Of a stretch of 64,000 nt of DNA, positions 21,801 through 31,835 are shown piece by piece. The DNA comes from Fasciola hepatica. Taxonomy: Eukaryota > Platyhelminthes > Trematoda > Plagiorchiida > Fasciolidae. Where the stretch lies: NCBI GenBank assembly GCA_948099385.1, contig CANUEZ040000103.1, forward strand, positions 8,480,501-8,544,500, in the 5' to 3' direction. The notes beneath the pieces were generated by a model, which saw nothing but the letters and a program-made list of their open reading frames with translations, searched no databases and was not told where the DNA came from. Made by a program: the position numbers and the translations under genes. Positions within the stretch are counted from its first letter, which is position 1, and each line of letters begins with the position of its first letter.

Positions 21801-22949
21801 GGAAACCGGTACATCATGACAATGGTTGACCACGTGTCTCGCTGGGTGGAAGCAATCCCGATACCGGATCAAACAGGCGATACGGTCTCTCGAGTGTTTG
21901 TCGATAATGTGGTGGCGCGATTTGGTGTACCAGAAACGGTCATCACTGACCTGGGTCCCTGCTTCGAATCAAAGAAATTTCGAGACATGTTGGAACAATG
22001 GAGGATCCGGCGAATACGAACGTCGCCTTACCACCCCCAGGCAAACGGAATGACGGAAAGATTCAACAGAACGCTGAAGGAGTGGCTAAATAACCACGGA
22101 AGTGATTGGCAAGAAGGACTGTCGGAGATATTACTCAGTTACCGCGCAACGAGCCATTCAACAATGGGGACGACACCGTTTGAACTGGTTTTTGGGCAGG
22201 AACCTAGAACGCGACTGGATGTGTGGCTCAACATGAAGAATGATAAACCTCTGACAACCCGCGAGCGGAGGCATCTAGAGAAAGTGGCCGTACAACAGAC
22301 AAGAATTGCTCAGAGTCGTAACAAGGCAAGGTACGATAGACGGAACCAAACACAGAAATGGGATCCGTTCATGTCCGGACAGCTGGTAAAAGTAAGGAAT
22401 CGTAACAGACCCGCAGTGGCCGGTCCGGGGGCTAGCAAGTTCCACAAACGATGGAGTGGACCCTACACCGTATTGGAGAGGAAGAATTCCAGTTTCAAAA
22501 TCGATCAAGGACCACGAGGCAAATGGGTGAACGGATGCGACTTGGCACCCTGGCACGTCCGGACCGAATGTTTTAAAGGAAGGGCGAGTGTAACAGGGAA
22601 TGCTGGGGCCAGGGAACGGCGTAAACATCAAGGCGAACGAACGAACCAAACAAGGGCCACAGACAAGAGAACAGGTGGCGAATATGTCGGAGGCGTCCCG
22701 AAGCAGGCAAAAAGAAGCACACAGACGACCAGAGAGGAAGCAGCGGGACCTCCGGCAACCAGCAAGATAGCTCAGGTGAAGGGCTGCCGATCGAGCCGTC
22801 AACTGAGACAGTCGGACCAACCGAAGGGAAATGACGGGCAAGAGAAGCAAGCCATCGGCCACAGGCAAATGGACAGAATGCAGCCGAAGCGCTCAAGCAG
22901 CGACAATAGCAATCTTGGTGCCGCGCAGTCTGGAAAAAAGCCTATATAA
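18801..22949 (+). CDS. gag-pol: Gag-Pol polyprotein of the young gypsy element
   Basis: The single frame of 1382 codons starts at the first ATG after the primer site. Residues 1-200 are Gag-like (SPWPVAFADGD region conserved in the old copy). A CCHC knuckle C-x2-C-x4-H-x4-C lies at 214-227, and the protease DTGA at 263-266. Reverse transcriptase has FCVDFRELN around Asp470 and YGDD at 565-568. RNase H has Asp715, Glu750 and Asp777. Integrase has H925, H929, C959 and C962, then Asp990, Asp1050 and Glu1086 (a D-35-E spacing), and a GPYTV module near the C terminus. Gag and Pol are fused without frameshift or stop, so their ratio must be set in another way. The frame is also open upstream to 18576, but that part lies in the LTR and primer site. 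It runs about 120 codons into the 3' LTR. All catalytic residues are present, so it may be active. Confidence 0.95.
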   Translation: MKFPWPVAFADGDVEEWITDFERIAACNGVKGDTPLLAALGALLTGRAKAVYDLKMGGKTSPTYREVRAGLVKEFTQEGDRQKAMDRFSTARYDSTQDPVVHYQYLLRQLSIGLPEASGVTRARLVRDRFVQSMAPDVQGRLRMAIACGVNDTERLFMIVRAAHEEVTVSRLEQSDLESTLQKMSEEIAQLKLELNRQTQRNNDAMTHGTRRRCFACGKVGHFARFCPEKRFSSCFSLSTFKSRGVPMVEIRIGGERKIAVVDTGAGVSVTPRVEGIVVRPCEIRVRAVGGEALRVAGKQQLTVQIGDVRVTHEMLLVEGVAETIVGVDLLERVGAKIDFEAHRMRVGEKDVELQSRWGRLNRVGIVKTSSVPGCPVPCVRQCLERYAELFSTPDDEYGFCDWQEHRINLVPGAACKPVYRRLPWKVVPEVEKQVRDMLSKGIIQESTSPYSSPVLLTRKSDGTYRFCVDFRELNRVTIKDAFPMPLTEEIFEQLHDAKVLSLIDLRSGYWQLPVLVSDREKTAFCVNGKQYEFLRMPFGLCNAPATFRRLLLQVLENLDGVVVYGDDIVVFSRTIDGHVSRLSAVLERIKSAGLKLSAKKCQIARDKIVCLGHIVGGGKLQPLPEKAETIRGFPSPKSKRQLRSFLGLVGYDAKFVPNFAQKAGVLFQLLRKDKKFEWTSDTEAAFRKLKESATNPRNCLTIPKPHERFTVAVDASDVGIGAVLSQPSGVIEYASRLLTSAERKYSTTEKECLAIVWALEKWRTYLIATNFCIKTDHKPLTWLMTTRDPRGRLARWAYRLQEFTFTIEHVSGRENEIPDALSHPIPDDQLPAEAIPVNRLMSNEGVFSHQRNDSLVRTVCSHLQAKTRPDGSSPALRDLLKIWERLHAEDGKLFVDVDVGQGLRPRRLPFVSEAVREQAIQLAHDSAHIGQQRVFELLRRRVFWPTMRHDVDDYIRTCPDCQRNREHATATPPMQPIEAQRVFQSWGLDIFGPLPVSVTGNRYIMTMVDHVSRWVEAIPIPDQTGDTVSRVFVDNVVARFGVPETVITDLGPCFESKKFRDMLEQWRIRRIRTSPYHPQANGMTERFNRTLKEWLNNHGSDWQEGLSEILLSYRATSHSTMGTTPFELVFGQEPRTRLDVWLNMKNDKPLTTRERRHLEKVAVQQTRIAQSRNKARYDRRNQTQKWDPFMSGQLVKVRNRNRPAVAGPGASKFHKRWSGPYTVLERKNSSFKIDQGPRGKWVNGCDLAPWHVRTECFKGRASVTGNAGARERRKHQGERTNQTRATDKRTGGEYVGGVPKQAKRSTQTTREEAAGPPATSKIAQVKGCRSSRQLRQSDQPKGNDGQEKQAIGHRQMDRMQPKRSSSDNSNLGAAQSGKKPI
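22575..22588 (+). other. Polypurine tract
   Basis: AAAGGAAGGGCGAG lies directly before the 3' LTR, purine-only apart from one C. It would prime plus-strand synthesis. It lies inside the Gag-Pol frame, since the frame continues into the LTR. Confidence 0.8.
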
Positions 22950-23030
22950 GCGACTGTATGTGTGCCATGACTCGACTTGTGTGACCGTGGGAATACAAGT
23001 ATCCTGCCGTGCGTTGTCGTCCTTGTTTCA
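22589..23030 (+). repeat. 3' LTR
   Basis: 442 bases, the same as the 5' LTR except at 23028 (T instead of A), which changes the terminal TGTTACA to TGTTTCA. The first 361 bases are also coding for the C-terminal tail of Gag-Pol. Confidence 0.95.
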
Positions 23031-23034
23031 CTAT
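23031..23034 (+). repeat. Target site duplication CTAT (right)
   Basis: This is the second copy of the 4-base duplication next to the 3' LTR. The following sequence is the RTE-like 5' untranslated region. Confidence 0.85.
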
Positions 23035-23503
23035 GACCCAAAGAGCTCTACAGGATGGCTTTAAGCCTGAGATGCAATCATACTTGACAGGTCGATGGGT
23101 AGAGGCCGGACAAAGTCCAGTCTCTTGGCCCTCCACGTTGGGGGTTGATTTGAGCTAGCAACTCAAACGGCAGAATCAGTGGAAGAATAATTGATCCAAG
23201 CAAATGGGCTTCCACTAAGTCATCCCGCTGCCTTGCGGATGGGTTCTTGTTAGAACTGAAGGCTTTCGATGAGGACCCTAATCGTTCTCCTGCTTTGTGG
23301 CTGGACACCCTAGCAGTACCCGTCCAACATCTCCCATGAACTGCACAGATACAAAGAATTCCATACTGCATCGGTCGTCGCGCAGGATAATCAGGACCGC
23401 TCTGCCCATTGCATCGAGCGGGGTGGGTAGTGATAAGTGAACTGCTGCTCAGAGTTCCCTCTCTTTTACTCAACCTTTATCTTCTGTACCTAACCACCCC
23501 TCT

Positions 23504-24781
23504 TTGCCCTATCTGTCCATCCATAGTGCTCCCACTGATAACACGGTCGATACTCGCAACGATTCACTGTCAAATAGTATCGGGAATAATCCTCTGTCTG
23601 GTAACCCACATTTTCTCAAGCCCCGTCAGCCTCTGAATCTCGGCTCCTTCAACGTGCGTACACTCATGCAGGCCGGTCATCAGGCGTACCTAGCGCTCAC
23701 AATAGATTCTCTGAAGACTGATGTCTGCTGCTTGAGTGGAACGCGTACACAGGATTCGAGCAGTGTAATTCAACTGAGTGCTCCTGGTATTTCATCGAGG
23801 TATTTTCTACTCACTTCAGGAGACGAGGTAGCTCGAGCTGCTGGTCAACGTGGTGTAGGAATAGTCTTGGCTGACAAGGCTGAGGCTGCCCTTTTAGACT
23901 GGATTCCTGTTAACAGTCGTTTATGTGCTGTGAGACTCCAAGGGTCAGTCGGTGTTCGAAAGGATGGTTGTGTTAACCGCAATTCGTTTGTGATCTCGGC
24001 GTACGCCCCAACGGACTGCAGCTCAGACTTGCAGAAAGATGAGTTCTATGATGTCCTCGCCACCTTCGTTCGCAGCAGTAAAGGTTCTGACATTGTAGTG
24101 CTAGCTGGTGGCTTCAATGCACGAGTTGGCAAACTTAGTGTGTCAGAAGCCTGTTTAGGTGGGCGCTGTGCTGAGCATACAGATATCGGGGAAAGGCTTC
24201 TCCAGTTTTGTGCAGACAATAGATTGTTTTTGTCTAGCACCAATTTCCGACACAGTTCGCGTCACACAGCGACATGGCGCTCTAACTCTTCAGTTACTTT
24301 CAGTCAAATTGTTCATATAACCGTAAGCTACCGGTGGCGCAGTTCTGTTCAGAACTGTAGATCTTACTGGTTTACGTGCGTAGAGTCGGACCATGCATTA
24401 GTTTTATTGCGATTATCTCTCCAGCCCCCTGATCATCGTCGCAAACCTCAAACCCGATTAGCAGTACAACGTTTGTGTGATCCAGAATCACGCACCCGTT
24501 ACGAGCAGAAATTAGCACATGAGCTAGGATCTACGACGAACAGTAATGCAGATGAGCATTGGGCTCATATTAAACAGGCGATGCACGTTGCAGCAGGTTT
24601 CCCCTGTGGTCCTAGATCCGTTGTCCATCAAAGACACTGGATCTCGCAAGAGTCACTGAGTATAATGGAGCAAAAGCGTCGGCTCTCGAACCGTAAGGAG
24701 ATGAATAAATGCGGAGAAAGCTACAAAGGCAAGTTACGAAAAGCCTCAAGAAATATCGCGACAACTGGTGGGTCAAGGTAG
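23504..24781 (+). pseudogene. RTE-like endonuclease domain
   Basis: In the 425-codon frame the nuclease starts near residue 45 with SFNVRTLMQ and has SAYAPTD and a late ESDHALV box, the order of the exonuclease-endonuclease-phosphatase fold. Two catalytic motifs are damaged. The Glu of the usual SETR motif is Gly (LSGTRTQDS), and the Asp of GDFNA is Gly (AGGFNARVG). The nuclease is therefore unlikely to cut DNA, even though the frame is open. The old relative at 60.6 kb keeps the Glu (IRETGSQ). The last 70 residues enter the linker before the reverse transcriptase, and the frame then shifts to 24709-25068. Confidence 0.85.
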
Positions 24782-26615
24782 CCGGAGAAATGGAAATAGC
24801 AGCTGCTTCAGGTAACAGTCAGAGACTGTTCGAACTTATTCTTGACACCGAAGGACGGCTCATCCAGGTCAGTGAAACAATTGGCGATAGGAATGGAGAG
24901 CTCATCCATAGCAAACAGGAAAGGCTTGACCGTTGGGCTGAATACTTCAAGGAACAGTTTAGCTGGCGGCATGCTAGTGTAGTTACTCCTGTATCAACAG
25001 CTGCAACTCCTTGGGTGGTATCACTTGAGCTCTCATCGGAAGTAGAAGTAGAGTCATGTATTCGATAACTAAAGCGAGGGAAAGCGGCAGGTCCCGACAA
25101 ACTTCCCCCGGTTCTTTTCAAACTGGGTGGGAATGTTTTGATAAAATCACTTACCGCTTTGCTCCGTGACATTTGGAACGAGGAGCGTATCCCGGTAATA
25201 TGGAGTGAGTCGTTGATTGTTCCCATCATCAAGAAGAGAATACTCAATGACTGTATTAACCATCGTGGGATTAGCCTAATTCCGATCGTCGCCAAAGTAT
25301 TAGCCTCAATTTTACTGCACTGTCTTGCACCGGATCGCGAGAGGATCACCCGCGAACAGCAGGCTGGATTCCGCCTAGGTCGAGGATGCATCGTCGGAAT
25401 TTTACTCTTCGCCGACTACTTGAAACGCATCACACGCACCGCCGACCGACAATAATGATTTTCTTAAACTTAAAAGAAGCTTTCTATTCAGTTGATCTAA
25501 CGGTGCTTTTCAATGTTCTTCATCGGAAAGGTATGCCTCAGAAGTTCGTGAACCTACTGAGATCATTGTATTCTCATACTTCTGGTCGTGTTAGAGTTTA
25601 CGGTGAACTATCCGGTCAGTTCGAATCGACCAGTGGTGTTCGACAAGGTTGTCCCATGTGTCCATTCCTGTTCAACCTCGTCATGGACGAAATAATGGAG
25701 AGTGCGCAGCAAAATCTTCAGGATGTAGGCGTCGAACTAGGAAATAGTGGAATGCTGTGTGACCTAGATTACGCCGACGATGTTGTCTGCTTGTTCGAAT
25801 CTACGGAACATGCTCAACGTGCACTAGACAGACTTGGAAGAGCTGTAGATCCATTTGGCATGCGTTTTGCACCTTCAAAGTGGAAGGTGGTGTTACAAGA
25901 CTGCACGTCAACGATTTCGAGCTTGATGCTCGATGGGGAGGTGCTGTCAGTTGTCGACCACTTCACATAACTCGGCAGCAGCGTGACGACGGATGTGAGT
26001 AGTGTAGTAGAGGTGACAACGCGTATATCCAATGTTCGAGCAGCGTACGCTGGACTGAAGCAATTGTGGTGCTGACCTGATATTTCACTGAAGTTGAAAG
26101 GTCGTGTATACTGTGCCGCAGTGTGTTCAGTTTTATTGTATAGTTGCGAAACTTGGAGTCTGCGTGCTGAAGATATTCGTCGTTTTGAGGTTTTCGACCA
26201 CCGATGTTTACGTAGTATCGCTAAGACCGGGTGGATTAGCCGAGTAGGCAATGCTGAGGTCAGAAATCGAGTATTGGGTACTGATTCGGGGAACGTTTTG
26301 TCAAAGCGTATCCAGCTTAGTAGACTTCGTTGGTTGGGACACGTGTTACGTATGTCAAACACACGTCTACAGTATCGCGTCCTATTCTCCGATCCTCCTA
26401 GGGAGTGGAAGAGACAATGTGGAGGTCAACAGATGACGTGGCAGCGAAGAATGAGGAAATGCACAGCAGGCTTAGGAAAAGTAGGTGCTTCACTTCTTCG
26501 TGGTTGGGGTCCAGAAGATCCGTCTACCAGTTGGCTGGAGACACTGAAGGATATGGCTGCGAAACGCGATTGGCGGCGATCGTGTTGTAACTTTCCATCG
26601 AATCAGAATGACTGA
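24709..26615 (+). pseudogene. RTE-like reverse transcriptase and C-terminal domain
   Basis: The polymerase is split over frames 24709-25068, 25138-25455, 25386-25970 and 26094-26615. The pieces show AAGPDKLPP (about 25090), QQAGFRLGRG (about 25360), FLNLKEAFYSVD (motif A, where the usual DLKAAFDSVD has lost both Asp), SGVRQGCPMCPFLFN (motif B) and LDYADDVVCL (motif C intact). The C-terminal part has YSCETWSLR, RWLGHVLRM and GWGPEDP, a hallmark of RTE-type proteins. A TAA at 25066-25068 and two to three frameshifts inactivate it. The 3' end of the coding part is shared with the fragments in the arms. Confidence 0.88.
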
Positions 26616-26737
26616 TCGATGTACGTTTGAACAGTTAGACTGTGTATTCCGTGTTTTGGCTACTAGGGCATTCTTTTCTTTTCCCACCCATGTAGATCCA
26701 GTCTCTGTCCATCTTGTATATTCATACTTTCTAATCT

Positions 26738-28074
26738 ACGTAAGTAAAATTGATTTGCATCGTGTCATTAGGTAGAATTTCGGATCGCAGCTCCAAGTGA
26801 AAATGACGCTTTTAGGCATCTTAGAGACATGTTTGACTTCAATATTTTGTGTTAAAATGAACCAATATCCTTTCTCCTCCTAGCAAAGAATGATTTTAGT
26901 TCGCTTCAGATCTGGGAAATTTACCGCTGATAACTAACGATAGTCAAGTGTTCGGAATCGTGAACTTCAGGCCTTGACGTTTTCAGATCGAATCTCCCCA
27001 CCGCCACCGCGCTTCCTTATTCGGCATCCTGAGGTGGCCCGTGGATCCTTTCCAGAAACAGTTTATTTTGTTGTACATCAAACAAAGGAATGGCGTTATA
27101 ATTAAGATCAAACTAATTGGATTGGTCAAATCATTATTCTGTATATACCTTCACAGATCTGAAAGAAAATAATGGACAAACGAAACTTGTTGTATCAGAA
27201 CATTTACAAGCCTCCCGTGAGATGTGATACGAGGTGTTTTTCTGAAGGAGTGTTAAATTTCTAAATTGCTTTCTTCCACTGAATTCTAGCAACAGTCTAA
27301 TAATTGCGTCAACGAACTTTCTACTATCTCATTTTTTTTCTTATTTCCATCCATCAACAAGACGCACAGGAAGTATTCCGTCCGAAAATGCAATAATATT
27401 GAATTCGAGGCTATAGTTCACGAGGAACTACGTATTTACAATATTTCCCCCCTAAATAATGTCCATTTGAGCCCTTCATGACTCATCATGCACTAATTAC
27501 TTATCCAAAAATTAAACTGACCGTCAAAACCGGATGCTTTTGAACTGAATTCCCTAACGGAATCAATATATGCTACCCTTTGTAAGCCTTATCTTGCAAG
27601 TCTCTCGACAGCTAACACCTGCCTTAATCAAAATTGTTTTATTCTCCTGTGATAAAAGAATTTGTGTTTACAGGGATGCTGTCGGTTTGTTGAAGGCAAA
27701 GATTTTCCGCACTATTAATTTAGGGCTCATTGCAATCATATATTCGTCGTCGAGGCAAAGCCTTTATGACTGGCCGTGGCTTTATCCCGCCTTCCGTCGT
27801 CGGAGTTATTTACCATGTAGCCCATACAGCAGCAACAATTATTTTGTGTTTATCAAGCTTGGTTGCCACAACGATTATTTCTCCGTGGGGAAGTGCCGAA
27901 GCACTGTGGCAAATTTATGAAATTTATCATGTTTGCAATCACAACACGAAAGTTTATCAAGGAACAAGTAAAAAATAGGATGAATTTGATCAATGCTTAA
28001 GCTTGTGGAATACTGGAGAAACACCATGCTGAATGTAAAGTGGCTGTTCGGCGACAGAAAACATCAAACATGTC
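26738..28074. repeat. Inner right-arm DNA, mirror of 11258-12594
   Basis: No gene was recognised apart from the two overlapping plus frames 27570-27920 and 27730-27978, which are the same possible transposon remnant as in the left arm. The part 27857-28074 is the second copy of the unclassified direct repeat. Confidence 0.45.
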
Positions 28075-28109
28075 CATATCCATACTTGTAGCACCATTCC
28101 CGTTCGTAA

Positions 28110-28905
28110 TTCGGTTTTCAGTCGGTTTGTTTGGTAGCCATTTTACACAGATGAACGTCAAATTCATACGGAGGAAACTGACGACCGATTTAACGTGCAA
28201 TGCTTGGTTGGCGTTTTATGGTAATGTATTGCTTTCTTTCATCGAAATGTCCCCAAAACCTCGGTATAGATTATTCCATTTTATCCCCTCGAAATAGGTA
28301 AAATAACAACAAATAATTGGAAAATCATAAACTATGTCATAGAAATGAATATCGTAATAGGTAATTTGGGAAAGGTGAAAGAAATTAGCGAAGCTTATCA
28401 GGTTTTTCAAACGATTTGCACCAAACACTCAGGAACTGGCCCAAAATCGCTAAGAAACCGATCGGTTTTTGGCCAATTTTTGGCCGGTTTTCCAGCGGCT
28501 TTTACCATTATGTCAATCGGTTTTTGAACAGTTTCTGAGTGGTTCCAGACCGATTTCCCGGACGGTTTCTAAAGGGTTTCCCAGCGGTTTGTACCATTTG
28601 TTTGGAATACCTGATATGGTTCGGTAATTTCATTCCATAACGCAAAATACGTACCACGATGCTCACTTCTTTTTCTTGTATATAATTTTTCCAAATAATT
28701 GTCCTTATTTGACCCTTTTCAAGGGAATAAAACCGAGCAGTGTATACCGGGGTTTTGACGACACTTTGATAAAATAAAGAAATTCATTAAAACAAAACGC
28801 CAACCAAGCATTGCACGTTAAATCGGTCGTCAGTTTCCTCCGTATGATTTCAATGTTATTCCATGTAAAATGGCCACTAAACGAACTGTCCGAAAACCGA
28901 TCGGC
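28110..28905. repeat. Foldback element (right arm)
   Basis: Mirror of 10427-11222, with the same perfect 54-base internal inverted repeat (about 28164-28217 against 28794-28847). It lies directly beside the RTE tail at 28926. Confidence 0.75.
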
Positions 28906-28925
28906 ATAATAGTAAAAAACCGATC

Positions 28926-29117
28926 GAAGGATACGGCTGCGAACCGCGATTAGCGGCGTTCGTGTTGTCACTTTCTATCGAATTAGAATGACTGATCGAT
29001 GTGCGATTGAACAGTTAGACTGTGTATTCCGTGTTTTGGCTACTAGGGCATTCTTTTCTTTTCCCACCCATGTAGATCCAGTCTCTGTCCATCTTGTATA
29101 TTCCTTCTTTCTAATTC
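28926..29117 (+). mobile_element. RTE-like 3' tail fragment (right arm)
   Basis: It matches 26545-26735 of the spacer element in the same orientation, with about 90% identity by eye over the tail. It is 5'-truncated within the last coding codons and diverges from the spacer copy right after CTAAT, which fixes the 3' end of the family. Confidence 0.8.
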
Positions 29118-30699
29118 AGCATGCAACATGGTGAGAAAGGCAGAGGTCAGTGGGCCTTGCCCCACTGTTTAACGCTGTACGACGATGATGCTGATGATCG
29201 CCAGATTTTCAGTATTAAACATAATGATTTACATCGTTGACGCTACTCTTGATAGATTCCCCCCAAATAACGAGCTCCATCATCTCTAATCTATCTCCAT
29301 CATACTTAATTCGCTTTACTCGGTTCAAACTGGCCCCATTCCCCTTCCTTATTTTGCCCCGGTATTCCAATCCTTAATCCAATTCCGGCGACCACCATTC
29401 ACCTCCAAATCATCATCCATATTCCTAGTTCTCGTCATTATTTTTGTATTCTTATTCACTCCCAATAACTCATAGCTCTCATTTTCCCCAACGTAGTCCG
29501 TGTCTGAGTTACTAGATTTTTCTTTTCACTAATAACCGTTGATCCTAAGCCGGGAGCATCCCAGAATACGTCTCTCCATTTTTCTTTCCAGACACCAACC
29601 AGCGTGCATCTTCCTTTTGATGCCTTGGACTGATCCGGAGACAATACCGGCGAACGGTCTGGCCCACACTCCCGACTGAAAATCTGATACCCGGCCATCA
29701 TTCCGTCGCTTCCTCATTGACCCTGTTCTCGTGGATCCCTAGCAATCTATTTGCGGTCTCCTAGAGCATTCCATCTCTACGGCTATGTGACCTCGCCAAC
29801 ATCACATGTGCAAACCCCGCCGTTGGAGGACCCGTTTAGTTTCACCGCTTTGATCGGTGCACATCGGATGTGCAGGACGTCTGCAACGAACTGCGAGCAC
29901 GACTAGGTTGGTGGATCGCACCTCCTGCCTCCAGTAGTTGTTTCAGGTCAGGCGTCCAGCGCACGGTCAGCTCTACCCGCTAGCAAAAGTTGCTGATTAA
30001 ATAGATAAAAATAAATAACCAAAAAACACTATTCATATACTCGAAATGCTGCAAATATGCTGCTGTCTTCTCCAGCGGACATCGAATTACCTTCTGGCTC
30101 GCTTCCAAATCCGCCATAACAACTTACCGCTTTTTATGCCCAGCAAAAGTTTGCTTGCCTTAGTGCATAATTATCGCATACTTGAAAACTCATCAACATT
30201 CTTGTATCTCTGTTCAATGTTCACTCCCCTGCGGTTTACCATCAAACTATTCATCAGTCCCATTCGTAAACTGAACCATTCCCCAAGATAAAACTCACCG
30301 CTTTTTGCTACTTTTACTGATATATTCGAAAGCTGACCCATTTATTTTCGCCATTCACTTCCGTACCGCAATTTTCAAACAATATACATCGCTGCGAAAT
30401 ATATCTCCAGTGTTTGATGATTCGGTGATTGTTTGCTTTGTCTGTCAGTTCCTCCGTTTGCCCACTTAGGGCTGTCGCAATGCAGTATCTTCATCTTACG
30501 AGGTATCATGTCCCACATATGCACATCTGATAAGCACTTGTACCTCAGAGTTCTGTTTTGTCTGCATCAGGTGATCCACTTTTTATAAAATACATAAACT
30601 GTTTTTCTCCTACCTGCCACCTTATCATTTTTGCCAGCTATGTTTCTTTGCTACTGTTGTATTTATCCACGTGGTTATTAACGATCTACTGACACTTGC
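29118..30699. other. Unassigned arm DNA, mirror of 8633-10214
   Basis: No recognisable gene or element. Frame 30046-30291 (+) has no motif. Confidence 0.4.
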
Positions 30700-31835
30700 G
30701 CAACATGGGTTTGTTAAGAAAGATCGTGTTTGACAAATCTGCCGATGTTCTTAGACGATACCAGAAGACAATTGGATGAAGGTACGACAGTGGAGGTTCT
30801 CTATTTGGATTTCAACAAGGCTTTCGACTCTGTGAGTCATCGCTTGCTGGACTATACACTGCAGGTTTTGGGATAAACGAGAAAGCAAGAGATTGGGTAG
30901 CGCACTTTCCAGGGAATCGTAGCTTCTGTGTCAAGGTGGGCGACTATCTACCGAAACCGGAGAGGGTTACGAGTGGTGTGCCACAGGGTTCAGTACTGAG
31001 GCCTTTGCTCTTCCTTTTGTGTAAGAATGATCTAGCGGAAGAATTGAGCTACCCGTGTTTCATCCTTGCAGATGATGTGAAGATAGCGGTAGGCGATTTA
31101 GCACAGGATATAAATGCGATGCTCAGATGGGCAGAACGATGGAACTTACCGCCGAGTCTTGCCAAATACCAAGTCCTGACCACTAACATGGACGAAACGA
31201 GCAGCATTCCGTTTTAAAGGGTGTCGGAGGTAAAAGACCTAGGTGTGATAGTCACACAGGACTTCAGGCCTTCAGGGCGGTGCCAGGGAGTTGCCGATAT
31301 AGCCAGAGGGTATTAACTAGATTATGTAGTACTCTCACATACAAAAGACCAGAAGTCTTCATTTCGTTTTACAAGGCTTTCATGGGACCTCTTCTGGAGT
31401 ATTATGTGCAGGTATGGGCTCCCTATTATCGCAAGGATAGGGAGTGCTTGGAGGGAGTGAAGCTACTTGCAACTAGAATAACCACCGATCAGAGGATGAA
31501 ACTTACGCCCAGCCTCTAAAGTATCTTAATCTCTTCTCTTCAGAGCAGCGTAGAGGGCGAGGTAACCTAAAAGAAACATTCAAGATTGTAGAGGGTCTGT
31601 CGGGTATAGGCATGGATGATTTGTTCATTTCTGCCCCTGGGTGCGGCACCAGGGGACACAGTATTAAACTACAGAGAGCATACTCAACGCTTGAAATACG
31701 GTCTTAACTTCTTGCAAATAGGGTTTTACCTATGTGGAATAGACTGTCAGAAGATGCTGTCCGATACAGCAATGTACCAACTTTCTAGAAAGCCCTAGAT
31801 TCACCCTGGAACACAGCGCTCTCAGAGATAGCTGT
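30700..31835 (+). mobile_element. CR1-like reverse transcriptase relic (right arm)
   Basis: Mirror of 7497-8632, here on the plus strand. Motifs A, B and C are as described there. At 31130 this copy has G, giving Trp in MLRWAERW, where the left arm has Cys. Trp matches the usual residue in CR1-like enzymes, so the left arm probably carries the newer change. Confidence 0.75.

Larger units (their letters stand above)
18334..23030 (+). mobile_element. Full-length young Ty3/gypsy LTR retrotransposon
   Basis: The 4697-base element has two 442-base LTRs bounded by TGTAACA and TGTTACA (TGTTTCA at the 3' end). They are identical by eye except for one base (18773 A, 23028 T). It has a tRNA-His-type primer site, a polypurine tract, one Gag-Pol frame without internal stops and a CTAT target duplication. 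Gene order is gag, protease, reverse transcriptase, RNase H, integrase, so Ty3/gypsy rather than copia. No env-like frame lies after integrase. The near-identical LTRs and intact frame mean recent insertion, probably after the neighbouring relics decayed. An old relative lies at 38914-42155. Confidence 0.96.
23035..26735 (+). mobile_element. RTE-like non-LTR retrotransposon, inactivated
   Basis: A 5' untranslated part (23035 to about 23500) is followed by an apurinic endonuclease and a reverse transcriptase in one original reading direction, then a short 3' tail ending CATCTTGTATATTC...CTAAT at about 26735. There is no ORF1 and no poly(A), as in the RTE clade. Several stops and frameshifts break it. 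Its 5' untranslated region was hit by the gypsy element. Its tail occurs twice more inside the arms (10215-10406, 28926-29117), and a much older relative lies at 58600-60690. Its 3' end lies 2-3 bases from the inner edge of the right arm. Confidence 0.85.
12595..26737. other. Spacer between palindrome arms, a nest of retroelements
   Basis: The 14.1 kb spacer is not itself palindromic. From left to right it holds unassigned DNA (12595 to about 14100), a CR1-like relic (about 14100-18211), a short 5' piece of an RTE-like element, a full gypsy element inserted into it (18334-23030) and the rest of the RTE-like element (23035-26735). Confidence 0.85.

Noticed and set aside
22275..22868. 197-codon minus-strand frame across integrase end and 3' LTR
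   Set aside because: It is antisense to the intact Gag-Pol frame, its first part is repeated in the 5' LTR antisense, and the composition is a shadow of the coding strand.
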